A DNA stretch of 64,000 nt. Origin: Brachionus manjavacas. Taxonomy: Eukaryota; Rotifera; Eurotatoria; Ploima; Brachionidae. The notes under the pieces are model-generated. The model made no database searches. It saw only the letters and a list, made by a program, of their open reading frames with translations, and had not been told where the DNA came from. Both the position numbers and the translations under genes were made by a program. Positions 21,401-32,796 of the stretch are shown piece after piece; position 1 is the stretch's first letter, and each line of letters opens with the position of its first letter. The stretch lies in assembly GCA_019054805.1 (NCBI GenBank), contig JAHQIY010000026.1, positions 186,001-250,000 of the forward strand, read 5' to 3'.

Positions 21401-22889
21401 AATAAAGTAAAAACTTGAATTTTTAAAAATTAAAATCTATTTTATTTCATTTTAGTCGGCACTTATTTTTTTTTATTTTTTCTAAAAACTAAATAAGTGA
21501 AACAATTGTAATGTCAAAATTTTAAATTTTAAATTTTTAAACTTTAAATCATGCTATATAAAAAATATTTAAAATATTTCAAATCAAAAGGCTATTTAAA
21601 CAAAAAAAGTAAGATTTCCAACATTTTCTAAAATTATAGCTTTAATTTCTTGAATTTTAATAAATCAGTGTTTTTTAACGATAGAATTTAGAATTCCATG
21701 TTTTAAAGTTTATAAATTGTAATTTATTTACTTCATTTAATTTTTGAACATTAAACTTGAGTCCAAAAATTTAAAATATAATAACTTTTAATTATTTCTT
21801 CTCATGAAAAATTACATACTAAATCACATATAACCGAGACATGGCAAAAAAAAAGCTAGTAAAAAACTTTATTCTAACTGAATTTGATAGAATAAAAAAA
21901 AATTTAATACTGAATTAAGTTTTGAAAAATTAAAATTTTGATTAATTTTAAATGCAAAAAAAATTTATGATTTGCTTACCACCTAAATCTATTTTGTCAG
22001 GAACATTAAACTTATCATTATTTAAAATCTTACAAGTCAAAATGAACTCAAAATATTTTTTAATAACAAATTTAAAAATATTTAATACTTAAATTAAAAA
22101 ATAACAAATCTATAGAAATATCTAATCTAAAATTAATGTAATTAATAGAATTGATACAAAATGAATGAATTCATCGCTAATATAATAAAAAAAAATTTTT
22201 TATTACAAATTGCTAATTTAGTAAAAAAAAACGCAGTTTAAGTACTTAAATTTTTTTTTCGGCGTGTTCCAGTGTATTCTTGTTTGAGTTTCAAAGAATA
22301 CTTTATCTAGAATTAGCCTGAGATTCCATTTTTTATCAGTTTTTTATCTTCCTGTCTGTTGTCATTATTTATTTGTATATCGCTTAGTATGAAAAGTTAC
22401 AGAATACATATTTTTTTTCGAGCAGAGCTCCAATTTTAAATGTGACTTATTTTTCACCAATTAGAAAACTGTCAACAAAAATAAAAAAAAGGTTCGAAAT
22501 TGATTTTGTAATTAAAATCACTTTTTTTATCACTAAAATAAATTTACTTTATAAAAATAATACATGCATTTAAATTTTTTTTTAAAATAAACAACTTTTT
22601 TGATTAAGAAAAATTCATTTTATTTAAAAATAGAAAATCTTAACATAGACATGAGAATTGTTTCAAAAACTTTGATAGAATGATTTCACCAAATTTTTAA
22701 ATAATTAATTTGGAAAGTGAATCTGAAAGTAGTTTTTTTTAAAGAATTAAAACTTAAAACACTATTCATATAAAGATAAATACCTTATATACAGAAAAAG
22801 ACGTCGAATATTTTGAAATATTTATCTAAAAAAAAAAATAAATTGAAAAACTCTTTTATATATTGAAAGTATTTTCATTTTAACGATAA
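21401..22889. other. intergenic AT-rich DNA
   Basis: No gene found. A short GC-richer piece at 22258-22330 contains GGCGTGTTCC, whose complement GGAACACGCC also occurs at 14337; this may be a trace of an undefined repeat. Confidence 0.5.
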
Positions 22890-22894
22890 TATTA

Positions 22895-25492
22895 TTTATT
22901 TATTTGTTAACTGTACCGAGCTAAAGCTCCTTCAGAATAAAAATAAATAAAAATTAAGTTAAGTAAAATAAAATCAAAAAATAAAAATAAAAATTTGAAT
23001 AAAGTTTTAAGAGTTAATAACCTGAAATAAAAAATAGATATATGATAATGAGAGTTTTAGGTCATTCAGGTTTACATAGTTTAGGTTTCAGGAAAAAACA
23101 GGAATTTTTAAGGTAGCAATTCCACAATGGAGTCGGGTATTCGATATTTCTTTATTCGAAACCCGCTTTGTATTCCTTCATCAGTCTTTCAACCAATGGA
23201 ATATAATGACTCAGTCCTGTCCCAACATATCTCTCACTCAACTCAAGAAGTCGATTCGAGATTGTAAGTAATTTAATTTTATTAAAAGCCTCCTGATGCA
23301 TGATGCTGGAGGGAGTACCTGAGGATAGATCTGACTGCTGTATTCTGAATTGCTTGTAACTTTTTGATATTATTTTCTGAAAATGAATTCAAGCAAGGAA
23401 ACGAATAGTCTAGAATTGAACCAACTAAAGATTTATAAAGATTTACCAACATTTTTGATCAAGACCCCATTTTTTGTTTGACAGAATCTTAATTAGATTT
23501 AGCCTTGTATTGCAATTCTTTTATTTCGTCAACCAGTGTATTAAAATTTAATTTAGAATCAAATTTAAAACCTAGAAACTTAATTTCTTTTTGGCTTTTA
23601 ATTCTTTTTCTATAAATTTTTAGATTAAGATTATCATTTTCTTTCTTGTACTTAGAGAATACTACTGAACACGACTTTTCAACTGACTTCTTCATTTTCC
23701 ACTTAATTAGCCATTGTTCTAGCTCGTTGGCGTATTTATTTATCTTATTTTCAAGATACCTCTTTTTGTTGAAAATAAAAAAAAGTAACTAGATCATCTG
23801 CAAAAAGAAGAGAGTATTCATTATCTGTTTTGTTTCTTTTAGGAATATCATTAATATAAATGCTAAATAAAAGAGGACTAATAACTGAGCCTTGAGGAAC
23901 ACCTGCAGTTATTTGATATTCGTCGCTCAAGTGGTAATTCACATTCACCCTAAATGTCCTTGAGTCTAAGAAGGATCTAATCCAGTTAATTAAGTATTGT
24001 GGTGGACTAATTATTATTAATTTATAAATTAAACCTTCGTGCCAAACCCTATCAAAGGCTTTAGAAATATCAAAGAAAAGGGAACAAACACTTTTCTTAT
24101 TAATAAATGACTCTACAATTTCGCAGAGATAGGTTAAAGAGTTTTGAGATTTCTATTAAGGAATTTCTTGGTAAATTTTTAAGCATTAGATTATGTATTT
24201 GGTCAGGTCCTGAAGCCGCTTCAGTATTTTTAAAGCCAGTTTAAGTTCGTTTAGGGAAATAGGATCATTGAAATTACACCGATTGTAATTTTTGAGGTAT
24301 TCAAAATTAAAGCTAATTATTTCATTATCTTTTTCATTATCTATTTGACTAGAGTTAGGACTAAATGTTAAAGATAATATTTCTCCGAAGTATTTTCCTG
24401 TTTCCTTATCAGTTTTTAATTCCTTGTTATTTGAGATCAAATTTGGAATTAATTTTGATCCTTTCTGTGTTCCAAATTTGTTTTTTTTTTCCAAAAAGGC
24501 CTGCTTGAAAGTAGATTTTTCCCAATTTTCTGAATGAAATCAAACCAATTTTGATTCTAGAATTTTCTTACTGAGATTTTTAACTCTGAGGTTAAGTGAT
24601 TAAATCTTTTCTTAAGTAATGGACAACGAGTTCTTTGAAAGTTTTTTCTAATTTTTCTACGTTCTTTGATCAGCATAACTATATCTGGTGGTAGACTAGT
24701 TTTGTATATTTTCTCTGATTGATAAGGTATGCATTTATGTGAAGCAGATATGATTTTTTTTGTAATTTTGTTATTCAGCTCATCTATTGAAAGTGTGTTT
24801 TCACTAAGGTAATCTCTATCTTCATTTAAGGTGTCTCTAAAAAGTTGCCAGTTTCCTTTCTTATAGTTGATTCCTAATTGTAGATTTGCCTCTAATTAAA
24901 TAGTCAATGGAAATTGATGCTTCAATTGGAAAATGGTCTCTAGTCATATCTTGACTATTGAGAACACAAAAATCAGTAACTTGTCTATTAATGAAGAAGA
25001 AACTAAAAAAAGGTCAAAAATTTCAAAGCAGTTCCTATTAAAAATATTATGTGTAGGACATTTGTCGATAATCACTGAAAAATCTAATTCATTAATTTTC
25101 TAACAATGAGCTGTTTCATTTTCTCCTAATCAGCCTATTTGCTTCGTCCTGGCGTTAAGGTCCCCACACAAAATGTGGTTTCTACAGTTCCTTTTTATTG
25201 TTTTAAATAGCTCAAAGTTAATTAATTTTTTGGGTCGATTGTATGGACTAAACACAGATATTTCATTACTCTTTCCTAGATTTAGTTTAATACAAAGCAG
25301 TTCACAATTAAAGTGCTCAAAAGAAAAGCTTTGAAAAAAATCAATTCCTTCTGTAATCAAAATAGCTACTCCTCCTCTATAACTTTTGCGTGGTTTAGTT
25401 ATTGAGTGATATATTTTAAGTCTAAATAAATATTTGCTTCACTCAAATCAATTTTTATTTCATTGAGTAAAACAATGTCGGGACAGTTCTGG
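22895..25492 (-). pseudogene. jockey-like LINE, ORF2 endonuclease and reverse transcriptase, decayed
   Basis: The longest LINE copy here, read right to left. The APE-type endonuclease part has VQNCPDIVLLNEIK, GIDFFQSFSFEHFNCELLCI and NHILCGDLNAR (25130-25490), then a linker. The RT includes DPISLNELKLALK (24.2 kb), AGVPQGSVISPLLFSIYIND and the catalytic LLFADD (23.8 kb), then thumb FLGFKFDSKLNF (23.6 kb) and C-terminus SILDYSFPCLNSFS. The 3' UTR matches the 0.3- and 9-kb copies and ends with the GAGCTAAAGCTC hairpin (22918-22929) plus an AT tail. Multiple stops and frameshifts and a missing 5' end make it inactive. Confidence 0.9.
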
Positions 25493-25547
25493 ACCAAAAA
25501 ATTTTCCAAAAGAAATGGACTAATTACTCAATATAAAAAAATTATTA

Positions 25548-25975
25548 AAAAATTACTCAATATAAAAAGTGGAAGTAAAATAGAAGTCAAAATTACATTT
25601 TTTCTTGCGTGCTGCGATTGCAATTTGATGATGACATTTATAGTGCTTAAGCCAAAACCAACAAGTACAAGAGCTTAACGGTCAGTCGTTTTCGGCGTAT
25701 TTCACGCGGTGAATGTTGTAAATTTGATCAATCATCTCGTCGAAATTCGACCACTTTTGCCATTTAACGCTTGAATTCATCTAATGATTCGCAATCAGGC
25801 AAAAAATTAAAAGTCCTACCTGTGCTTCTTTTGTTTTTTTTTAAAGATTCAGCTTCATCAACTGTGTCGTTAAAGTTATTTTCTAAAATGCTTGCACTAG
25901 ACATCTTAAATTCTTTTAATATTTATGGAATAAAATTAATTCTATTTTACTTCCACTTTTTATATTGAGTAATTT
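25548..25975 (-). mobile_element. short MULE-like element with SWIM zinc finger relic
   Basis: About 35 bp at 25550-25587 (TTACTCAATATAAAAAGTGG, then AAGTAAAATAGAA) recurs inverted at 25938-25975. Between them, on the minus strand, an ATG at about 25903 opens MSSASILENNFNDTVDEAES, followed by TGRTFNFLPDCESLDEFK. After a frameshift and stops comes SSCTCWFWLKHYKCHHQIAI, a CxC-x8-CxH SWIM finger like that at the C-terminus of MULE transposases. The DDE catalytic core is absent, so this looks like an internally deleted non-autonomous copy. Family assignment rests on the SWIM motif. Confidence 0.5.
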
Positions 25976-25984
25976 CATCATTTG

Positions 25985-26862
25985 AAAATAGTGTCAAAAT
26001 TAAAAAGAATTCAAAGACTGATCATATGTCGAAGAAATTTTTGGTCGAGAAATTGTTATATTTGTACCATTTTTAAGCTTGAAGATGGGAATAAAATCCC
26101 GTATCTTAGAAGATATTGTACCTTTAGATTTCATTTCTTGCATATAGAATTCGATAACAACCTTCTGAAAAACTTTTTCAACGCGGTTCATATTGATGGA
26201 CTGAAAATAGAACAAATTTCAGAGAAAAAGTACAAAGATAGACCATAGAGAAAAAATGGTGTATGAAGAATTAGAAATCCTTATCCAAAGGAAGTAGACA
26301 ACATTATCAGAAGCTTGTCTGGCCCAACAATCATGAACGGCCTAAAATGTGTTGCTTCAATCGTTGGACAAAAACAAAAATGCTACTTTTGTGATGAAGA
26401 AGGACTTAATATAGCGAAATGCCCAGTCAAAGATTCAACATGTGAAAGGTGTAGGCAAAAAGGCCACATGACTCAAAAAGCTCGATTCCCGAAAAACTTA
26501 AATCTCTTGAGAGAAAAAAAGCTGACTATTGTGAACTTTTTGTGGAACAAGAACAAATCTAATCAATCCATGAACAAGAACAAATCGATTCTGAAGAAAT
26601 TATTAAGCCAAACACACCAGTATATCAGCTAGATTCCAACAATAGCACTGATTCAAATATAGTCCATCTAACAGGATCTCAAATCCTTAAAACGCCTGTT
26701 TTAGAAGATCATCTTCGTGATGTGCAAAAATATTACATTCAAGACATTTTAACACCGGTTCAAGCAAATAAAACTGACAAAACAAAACATTTTATTCAAA
26801 CGAAAATCCAAACCAAGAGACCATCTGAATCCGAGCCCCACAAAGATACTAGGCAGCCACAA
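25985..26862 (+). pseudogene. gag-like/ORF1 zinc-knuckle protein relic of a retroelement
   Basis: Successive plus-strand frames read RNCYICTIFKLEDGNKIPYL, VHIDGLKIEQISEKKYKD, IRSLSGPTIMNGLKCV and then KCYFCDEEGLNIAKCPVKD and CERCRQKGHM. The last parts form two CCHC-type zinc knuckles, the second with its final Cys lost. A further open stretch continues to TRQPQ and a stop at about 26862, right at the edge of the big foldback. Such knuckles are usual in ORF1/gag of LINEs and other retroelements. Frameshifts show it is dead. Confidence 0.55.
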
Positions 26863-28303
26863 TAACTACCTGGAACGATAAAAGGAACATTTGGCCGCAG
26901 CAATAACTACCTGGAACGGTAAAAGGAACATTTGGCCGCAGCAATAACTACCTGAACAGGTAAAAGGAACATTTGGCCGCAGCAATAACTACCTGGAACG
27001 GCAAAAAATTCATGTTGCTCAGACTTTTTTTTAAAAAAATTCATTGACTTGACTTGAGATTTCTAATTTTAAACAAGTTTTTTAATATCATACTAATCCC
27101 GAGCAATCTCAAATCGCAAATAACATCCCTTTTTTCACATTTTTTGTACCCTTAGTCTAACTAATTCGACTAAACTAAGTTTTATTCGACTAAAAATAAG
27201 TTAACTAAAATTTAGTCGACTAGTTTTTAGTTAACTAAAATTTAGCCAACTAGTTTTTAGTTTACTTATTTTTGGTTAACTAAATTTTAGTTAGCCAAAA
27301 ACTAGTCGACTAAAAACTAGTTGGCTAAATTTTAGTTAACTAAAAATAAGTAAACTAAAAATTAGTTGGCTAAAAATTAGTTAACTAAAAATTAGTCGAC
27401 TTAATTTTAGCCGACTAAACCAAATTAGTTAAGTTAGGACCCATCACTACCTATTAGGTATAAATTCTTGTTCTCAGGTTTTCTGAACTATTAATTCACT
27501 TAATTTTTTTGTTCACGTAAAGAACCAAAATAGAATTAGGTGAATAAATTGAAAAAACTATTTAATAAATGAACAATTGAAGTTATTAACTTTTTGTTTT
27601 TTTGTAAATTTGAAGAAGCTTTAGAAATAGCATTTTGACATGGATTCATCTAAAAATCGCATAATATTACCTAGCCCACCCAATTTAAAATTTTTGTCTT
27701 TAAATATTTTTTTTTATCTATCCTATATTTTAATATTTTATTTAGCTTTTTTCTAAAAAGATGAAAAAAACTAAATCTGAGAAAAAAAATTGTTCCAGTA
27801 ACTAGACCTCAAAATCTTTGATATTTTCTTTTTAAATTTTGAATTTAGTGAATTAATTAATTGACGTTTGCTTGATCCATTTTAACAAAAATTCAATTTA
27901 TAAAAAATGAATAACAGAGCGTAGATAGTTTTCTAAACTACAAAAATTATCTTAAGGATCATCATATCACAAACCCAAGATCAAAATTTATAAAAATTTA
28001 TAAAAATTTTCATGCTTGCAATGTTAACTTAAAATAATTTTTTTATTTGAAACTGAAAAAAATATTTGAAACATTGCACTTTTTCAATGTAATTTCAACA
28101 TAGAATACATTTTGTAATTCAAACACAAAAAATTAAACCATTTTAACTTTAGCTTTTTTCTCAAAGATCATGTAACATGGCTTTTCAATACAAATTTTCA
28201 TTTTCAATTTGAAAGCAATCTATAAACTTCTTTTAGGTATTTTTTAATCATGTTTTCAAGATTTTCTATCTTTTTGAAAATAAAAAAAGTAGTCCTATCA
28301 TTT
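26849..28303 (+). repeat. left arm of a 3.8-kb inverted repeat (foldback)
   Basis: About 1455 bp that recurs almost base for base as the reverse complement at 29255-30667. The outer edge begins CTAGGCAGCCAC; the inner edge ends at AGTCCTATCATT. It contains a 41-bp tandem array (26862-27010), a GTCGAC/GTTAAC-rich hAT terminal region (to 27449) and, on the minus strand near 28140-28330, a jockey-like RT piece with LFAND in place of the catalytic FADD. Confidence 0.9.
26862..27010 (+). repeat. 41-bp tandem repeat, three full units plus a partial
   Basis: Unit AATAACTACCTGGAACGGTA, then AAAGGAACATTTGGCCGCAGC, is repeated three times with small changes and then starts a fourth time. The matching array in the other arm (about 30553-30655) has only two full units plus the partial. 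The missing one corresponds to the second unit here. Confidence 0.9.
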
Positions 28304-29254
28304 GCAAAAAGAATTGAATAGTGTTCATTTGTTTTATTTCTTTTGGTATGTAATTTATTGAGTATTTTAAAAACTCAATCTTTAAAAACAAAAGTTTGGG
28401 TATTTTTTAAGCTTATCCTGATACATAGAATTTCTGGAGAAAACTTATGAAATGAATTAAATTGTTTCTTCCAATTCTTTCTTTTTGAAAAAAATTTATT
28501 TAAAATATAAAAAATTGAATGGAAATGAAATTAATTTTTTACTCAATTTTTTTTTTATGCCTTTAGTATTTTATTTATTTGTTCATCTCTATCGAGATAA
28601 GGCTCCTTCAGATTAAAAAATAAAAAAAAATAAAAGCATAAATTTTTTTTTCACTAATTTAAAGTCTGTTGTTTAAATTCACTTATATTAATTTAACGCG
28701 AAATCATTTTTGATACCACAATTTTTAGGCTACATACCACAAATTTAGAAAAAAAAACACAATTAATAAAAATATCCATTAAAATTAAGAAAAACTTTTT
28801 TTTTTATATTTCAACACATATTTATTAAAAAAAAAATTTTAAAAAAAATTTTTTTTTACCACACAAAAAATTCTAAAAAAATTTATTTAAAAAAACAAAA
28901 AGATTTTTTTTTTACCACATTTATTCGGACAAGCCCAGTATCTTCTTTTCGTCATTTTACTGCCACAGCTTTCGCGTGATTTTGACTCTCTGTCAAACGC
29001 TTCGTTCTGATTTGATTCGATTCTTGGTCTTTTTGACAATACTTCATCTTCTGAATCTTCGTCAGATTCAATTCCCATTGGAGACGAATTTGAAGCTTGT
29101 GTCTCGCTTGGTTCAAAAAGGAGAGCCTTTTGTGTTTTTATTGGTCTTCATTTTTTTCAATTTGATTGAATTGGGATATCCATACCGACATAAAAAGCTA
29201 AAGTTAAAATGGTTTAATTTTTTGTGTTTGAATTACAAAATGTATTCTATGTTG
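28304..29254. other. spacer (loop) between foldback arms
   Basis: About 950 bp that is not self-complementary. It contains a minus-orientation LINE 3' hairpin (GAGATAAGGCTC, 28594-28605). A minus-strand coding-like stretch runs from about 29130 to 28887, with QASNSSPMGIESDEDSEDEV, SKRPRIESNQNEAF and RRYWACPNKCG, and a possible splice donor after KCG; the family is not recognised. A 65-bp segment (29189-29253) duplicates 29399-29463 in the right arm. Confidence 0.6.
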
Positions 29255-30667
29255 AATGATAGGACTACTTTTTTTATTTTCAAAAAGATAGAAAATCTTG
29301 AAAACATGATTAAAAAATACCTAAAAGAAGTTTATAGATTGCTTTCAAATTGAAAATGAAAATTTGTATTGAAAAGCCATGTTACATGATCTTTGAGAAA
29401 AAGCTAAAGTTAAAATGGTTTAATTTTTTGTGTTTGAATTACAAAATGTATTCTATGTTGAAATTACATTGAAAAAGTGCAATGTTTCAAATATTTTTTT
29501 CAGTTTCAAATAAAAAAATTATTTTAAGTTAACATTGCAAGCATGAAAATTTTTATAAATTTTTATAAATTTTGATCTTGGGTTTGTGATATGATGATCC
29601 TTAAGATAATTTTTGTAGTTTAGAAAACTATCTACGCTCTGTTATTCATTTTTTATAAATTGAATTTTTGTTAAAATGGATCAAGCAAACGTCAATTAAT
29701 TAATTCACTAAATTCAAAATTTAAAAAGAAAATATCAAAGATTTTGAGGTCTAGTTACTGGAACAATTTTTTTCTCAGATTTAGTTTTTTCATCTTTTTA
29801 GAAAAAGCTAAATAAAATATTAAAATATAGGATAGATAAAAAAAAATATTTAAAGACAAAAATTTTAAATTGGGTGGGCTAGGTAATATTATGCGATTTT
29901 TAGATGAATCCATGTCAAAATGCTATTTCTAAAGCTTCTTCAAATTTACAAAAAAAAACAAAAAGTTAATAACTTCAATTGTTCATTTATTAAATAGTTT
30001 TTTTTCAATTTATTCACCTAATTCTATTTTGGTTCTTTACGTGAACAAAAAAATTAAGTGAATTAATAGTTCAGAAAACCTGAGAACAAGAATTTATACC
30101 TAATAGGTAGTGATGGGTCCTAACTTAACTAATTTGGTTTAGTCGGCTAAAATTAAGTCGACTAATTTTTAGTTAACTAATTTTTAGCCAACTAATTTTT
30201 AGTTTACTTATTTTTAGTTAACTAAAATTTAGCCAACTAGTTTTTAGTCGACTAGTTTTTGGCTAACTAAAATTTAGTTAACCAAAAATAAGTAAACTAA
30301 AAACTAGTTGGCTAAATTTTAGTTAACTAAAAACTAGTCGACTAAATTTTAGTTAACTTATTTTTAGTCGAATAAAACTTAGTTTAGTCGAATTAGTTAG
30401 ACTAAGGGTACAAAAAATGTGAAAAAAGGGATGTTATTTGCGATTTGAGATTGCTCGGGATTAGTATGATATTAAAAAACTTGTTTAAAATTAGAAATCT
30501 CAAGTCAAGTCAATGAATTTTTTTAAAAAAAAGTCTGAGCAACATGAATTTTTTGCCGTTCCAGGTAGTTATTGCTGCGGCCAAATGTTCCTTTTACCTG
30601 TTCAGGTAGTTATTGCTGCGGCCAAATGTTCCTTTTATCGTTCCAGGTAGTTATTGTGGCTGCCTAG
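29255..30667 (-). repeat. right arm of the 3.8-kb inverted repeat
   Basis: Reverse complement of 26849-28303, about 42 bp shorter because one 41-bp unit is missing. Only scattered homopolymer-length differences are seen otherwise. From 30109 on, the arm overlaps the left 559 bp of an hAT-type element that continues intact beyond the arm, so this side is likely the original and the left arm the copy. Confidence 0.9.
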
Positions 30668-31557
30668 TTAAAGTCAAAGTCACTAAAATTTAAGTCAAGT
30701 CATAACTTTTTACTTTAATTTTTGTGACTCAGACTTAAAACTTTGACTCATAAACAAGTCTGATATTAAGAAAAAAAAGTTGTAATAGAATAAGTGAGAT
30801 ATCTTTGAAATAGTGAGACAATTTAGGAATAGCGGGATACTATGCAGAAAGTGAGATATCAAAGGAATAGTGAGACAAAAAAATATTTAAAAACATTGAT
30901 TTGACATTATATAATTTTTTTTAATTTTTAGTTAATATCTTGGATTTGATTTTGATAATTAATCTATTGAATTTTAATTAAAAGAAACATTCCTTTATTT
31001 AGACAGTTATACATTTTTTTTAATCTGAAAATTTTTTAAAAGAGGATAGGTAACAAAACCAGATGTTATTAATTTAAGTCTTTATTTAATGTTATTTATT
31101 TATTCTGTTGGTTGATTAATAAAATAAACATAAAATTTTTTAATTTGTTAATTCCATAAGTTATAATCAATTAAATTCAAAGGTTTAAAGAATCATTAAT
31201 TGATAATTTACTCTTTTTTTAGTTTATTTGAGTTTCTGCTACAGAAAAATCATGCTAATTGCTTTAGTTATAACTTTTATTTAGTAAAAATTTTCTAAAA
31301 AAAAATATTTTAACAATTAAACTTTAGTTAATAATTTTAGTTTAGTCGACTAAAAATAAGTCAACTAAAAATTAGTTAACTAAAAAAAACGGACTAAAAA
31401 TTAGTTAACTAAAAACTAGTCGACTAAATTTTAGTTAACTAAAAGCTAGTCGACTAAAAATTAGTTAACTATAAACTAGTTGGCTAAATTTTAGTTGGCT
31501 AAAAACTAGTCGACTAAATTTTAGTTAACTAAACTAAAGAGAAAACTCCCATCACTA
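30109..31557. mobile_element. non-autonomous hAT-type element with 8-bp target duplication
   Basis: Starts TAGTGATGGG and ends CCCATCACTA, a perfect 10-bp terminal inverted repeat fitting the hAT TAGNG rule. It is flanked by identical CTAATAGG at 30101-30108 and 31558-31565, the 8-bp duplication made by hAT transposases. Both subterminal regions (about 30120-30405 and 31320-31545) carry dense TTAGTTAACTAAAA and TTTAGTCGACTAAA palindromes, probable transposase sites. The 1.45-kb interior has no transposase frame. It holds the 41-bp array, a smaller MITE-like piece and a degenerate GTGAGA/AATAGTGAGACA repeat (30790-30880). Confidence 0.85.
30477..30762. mobile_element. probable second-family hAT MITE inside the larger hAT element
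   Basis: The right end CAAGTCTG and the internal AAGTCAAGTC motifs match the MITE at 33476-33801. The left end is degraded (AAACTTGTTT instead of CAGACTTGTTT). Flanks ATATTAAA (30469-30476) and ATATTAAG (30763-30770) would be an 8-bp duplication with one change. The 41-bp array lies inside it. Confidence 0.5.
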
Positions 31558-31565
31558 CTAATAGG

Positions 31566-32460
31566 TAAATTATGGTTCACCTAACCGACTAGACCAAGTT
31601 TTTAACGATTGATAAATTTTAATCTAAATGAATTATTTATCTTATTTAAGTTTATTTTTAACTTTTTTCATATTTTTATGTTTATTTGTTTTTTTTTTGA
31701 AAATGAAAACAATATTTGAAACATCGCACTTTTAATGTTATTTCAACATTGGATACATTTGTATTTCAAACACAAAAAATTAAACCAAATATTAATGAAA
31801 ATGTTTTATTATTGAAATATTAATGAATATAATTGAAGTAGTTAAATTTTAAGATTGAATTAAAAGCTTAACAATTTTAAAAAATGTAGCAATTTGAGAT
31901 TTATTTAGAGAATGGATGATTGAATAGAGGTTTTCTTCTTAGGTCTCTTTTTCTAATTTCATATTAATTTGTATTTAAATAATTAAAATAAATCTTAATC
32001 TATATGCTGTGGACTCCTAAAAATAATGCAAAATTCAATATGGACTATAGTAAACTGTATCCACAAAAATAGTAAATTATACCACTAATTTTATAAAACA
32101 GCCACAAATTAAATTTTCAACCACAGATTCAGTTTTTTTCCATTAATCTAGTTATTTTGCCAATAATTTTTATTTTTAAAACCATATTTTGATTATAATA
32201 GTCATAGATTTAATAAAAAGAATATCAAAAGAAGAATAAATAAAAGCAAAATAAAAAAAAACTATTGCTTTATTAATTCAAATAAAAAATATTTTTTTAA
32301 ACTGCGTGTCATAAATTTTACATTTGTTAAGATTTTCGAATCTTTTATCATTATAATTGATTAAAGATGAACTGGTAGTTAGAATATCTAGATTTCATTA
32401 ACTTTCTTTATTTCTTCCTTTCTTGATTTCTTTGGCCATTTCATTTAAGTCTTCAAATTA
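31566..32460. other. intergenic, mostly unrecognised
   Basis: A GTTCACCTAACCGACTAGA motif at about 31575 recurs at 32723, marking another repeat. 31680-31790 shares a block (AAACACAAAAAATTAAACC) with the foldback arms and with 33010-33080. No gene is seen. Confidence 0.5.
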
Positions 32461-32607
32461 CTAGTGTAGATCGTAAGTGATTGCTTTACCTCGCATTCTA
32501 ATTTTATACAGAGATTTGAGTTCATCGGGCAAAGCTTGACCAACATCGTCTAATGTTTGGTCAGTTGGACCCTCTAATATGCTTTCTGTTGATAAGGTTT
32601 GAATCAT
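32461..32607 (-). CDS. small ORF of 48 codons, unknown
   Basis: Minus strand ATG to TAG: MIQTLSTESILEGPTDQTLD, then DVGQALPDELKSLYKIRMRG and KAITYDLH. The composition is clearly protein-like. After the stop the frame continues with FEDLNEMAKEIKKG, which also looks coding, so this may be a longer protein broken by two stops, or a two-exon gene whose splice I cannot place. No family recognised. It sits among repeats. Confidence 0.35.
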   Translation of the reverse strand: MIQTLSTESILEGPTDQTLDDVGQALPDELKSLYKIRMRGKAITYDLH

Positions 32608-32796
32608 TTAATTAAAAAAAAATATATATGTAATATATTCATATTTATAAAAAATATTGTTTTTTATTTTTCTTTTTTTTATTCTTCTTTTGATATTTTG
32701 TTTATTAAATCTATGACTGTTGTTCACCTAACCGACTAGATCGAGTATTTCAACGATTGATTATCTTTTTTTTTTCTTTTTAATTTTTTGTTCATA

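Noticed and set aside
14330-22270. GGAACACGCC near 14337 and its complement near 22258 as ends of one transposon
   Set aside because: Eight kilobases apart with a conserved gene between, no target duplication, and only ten matching bases.
27150-27430. CRISPR-like or tandem-array reading of the GTCGAC/GTTAAC region
   Set aside because: Motifs are short palindromes at irregular spacing without conserved repeats and unique spacers; they are hAT subterminal repeats.
26849-30667. Foldback as a pure assembly artefact
   Set aside because: A 950-bp unique loop, a one-unit difference in the 41-bp array and small homopolymer differences favour a real structure, though long reads are needed to be sure.
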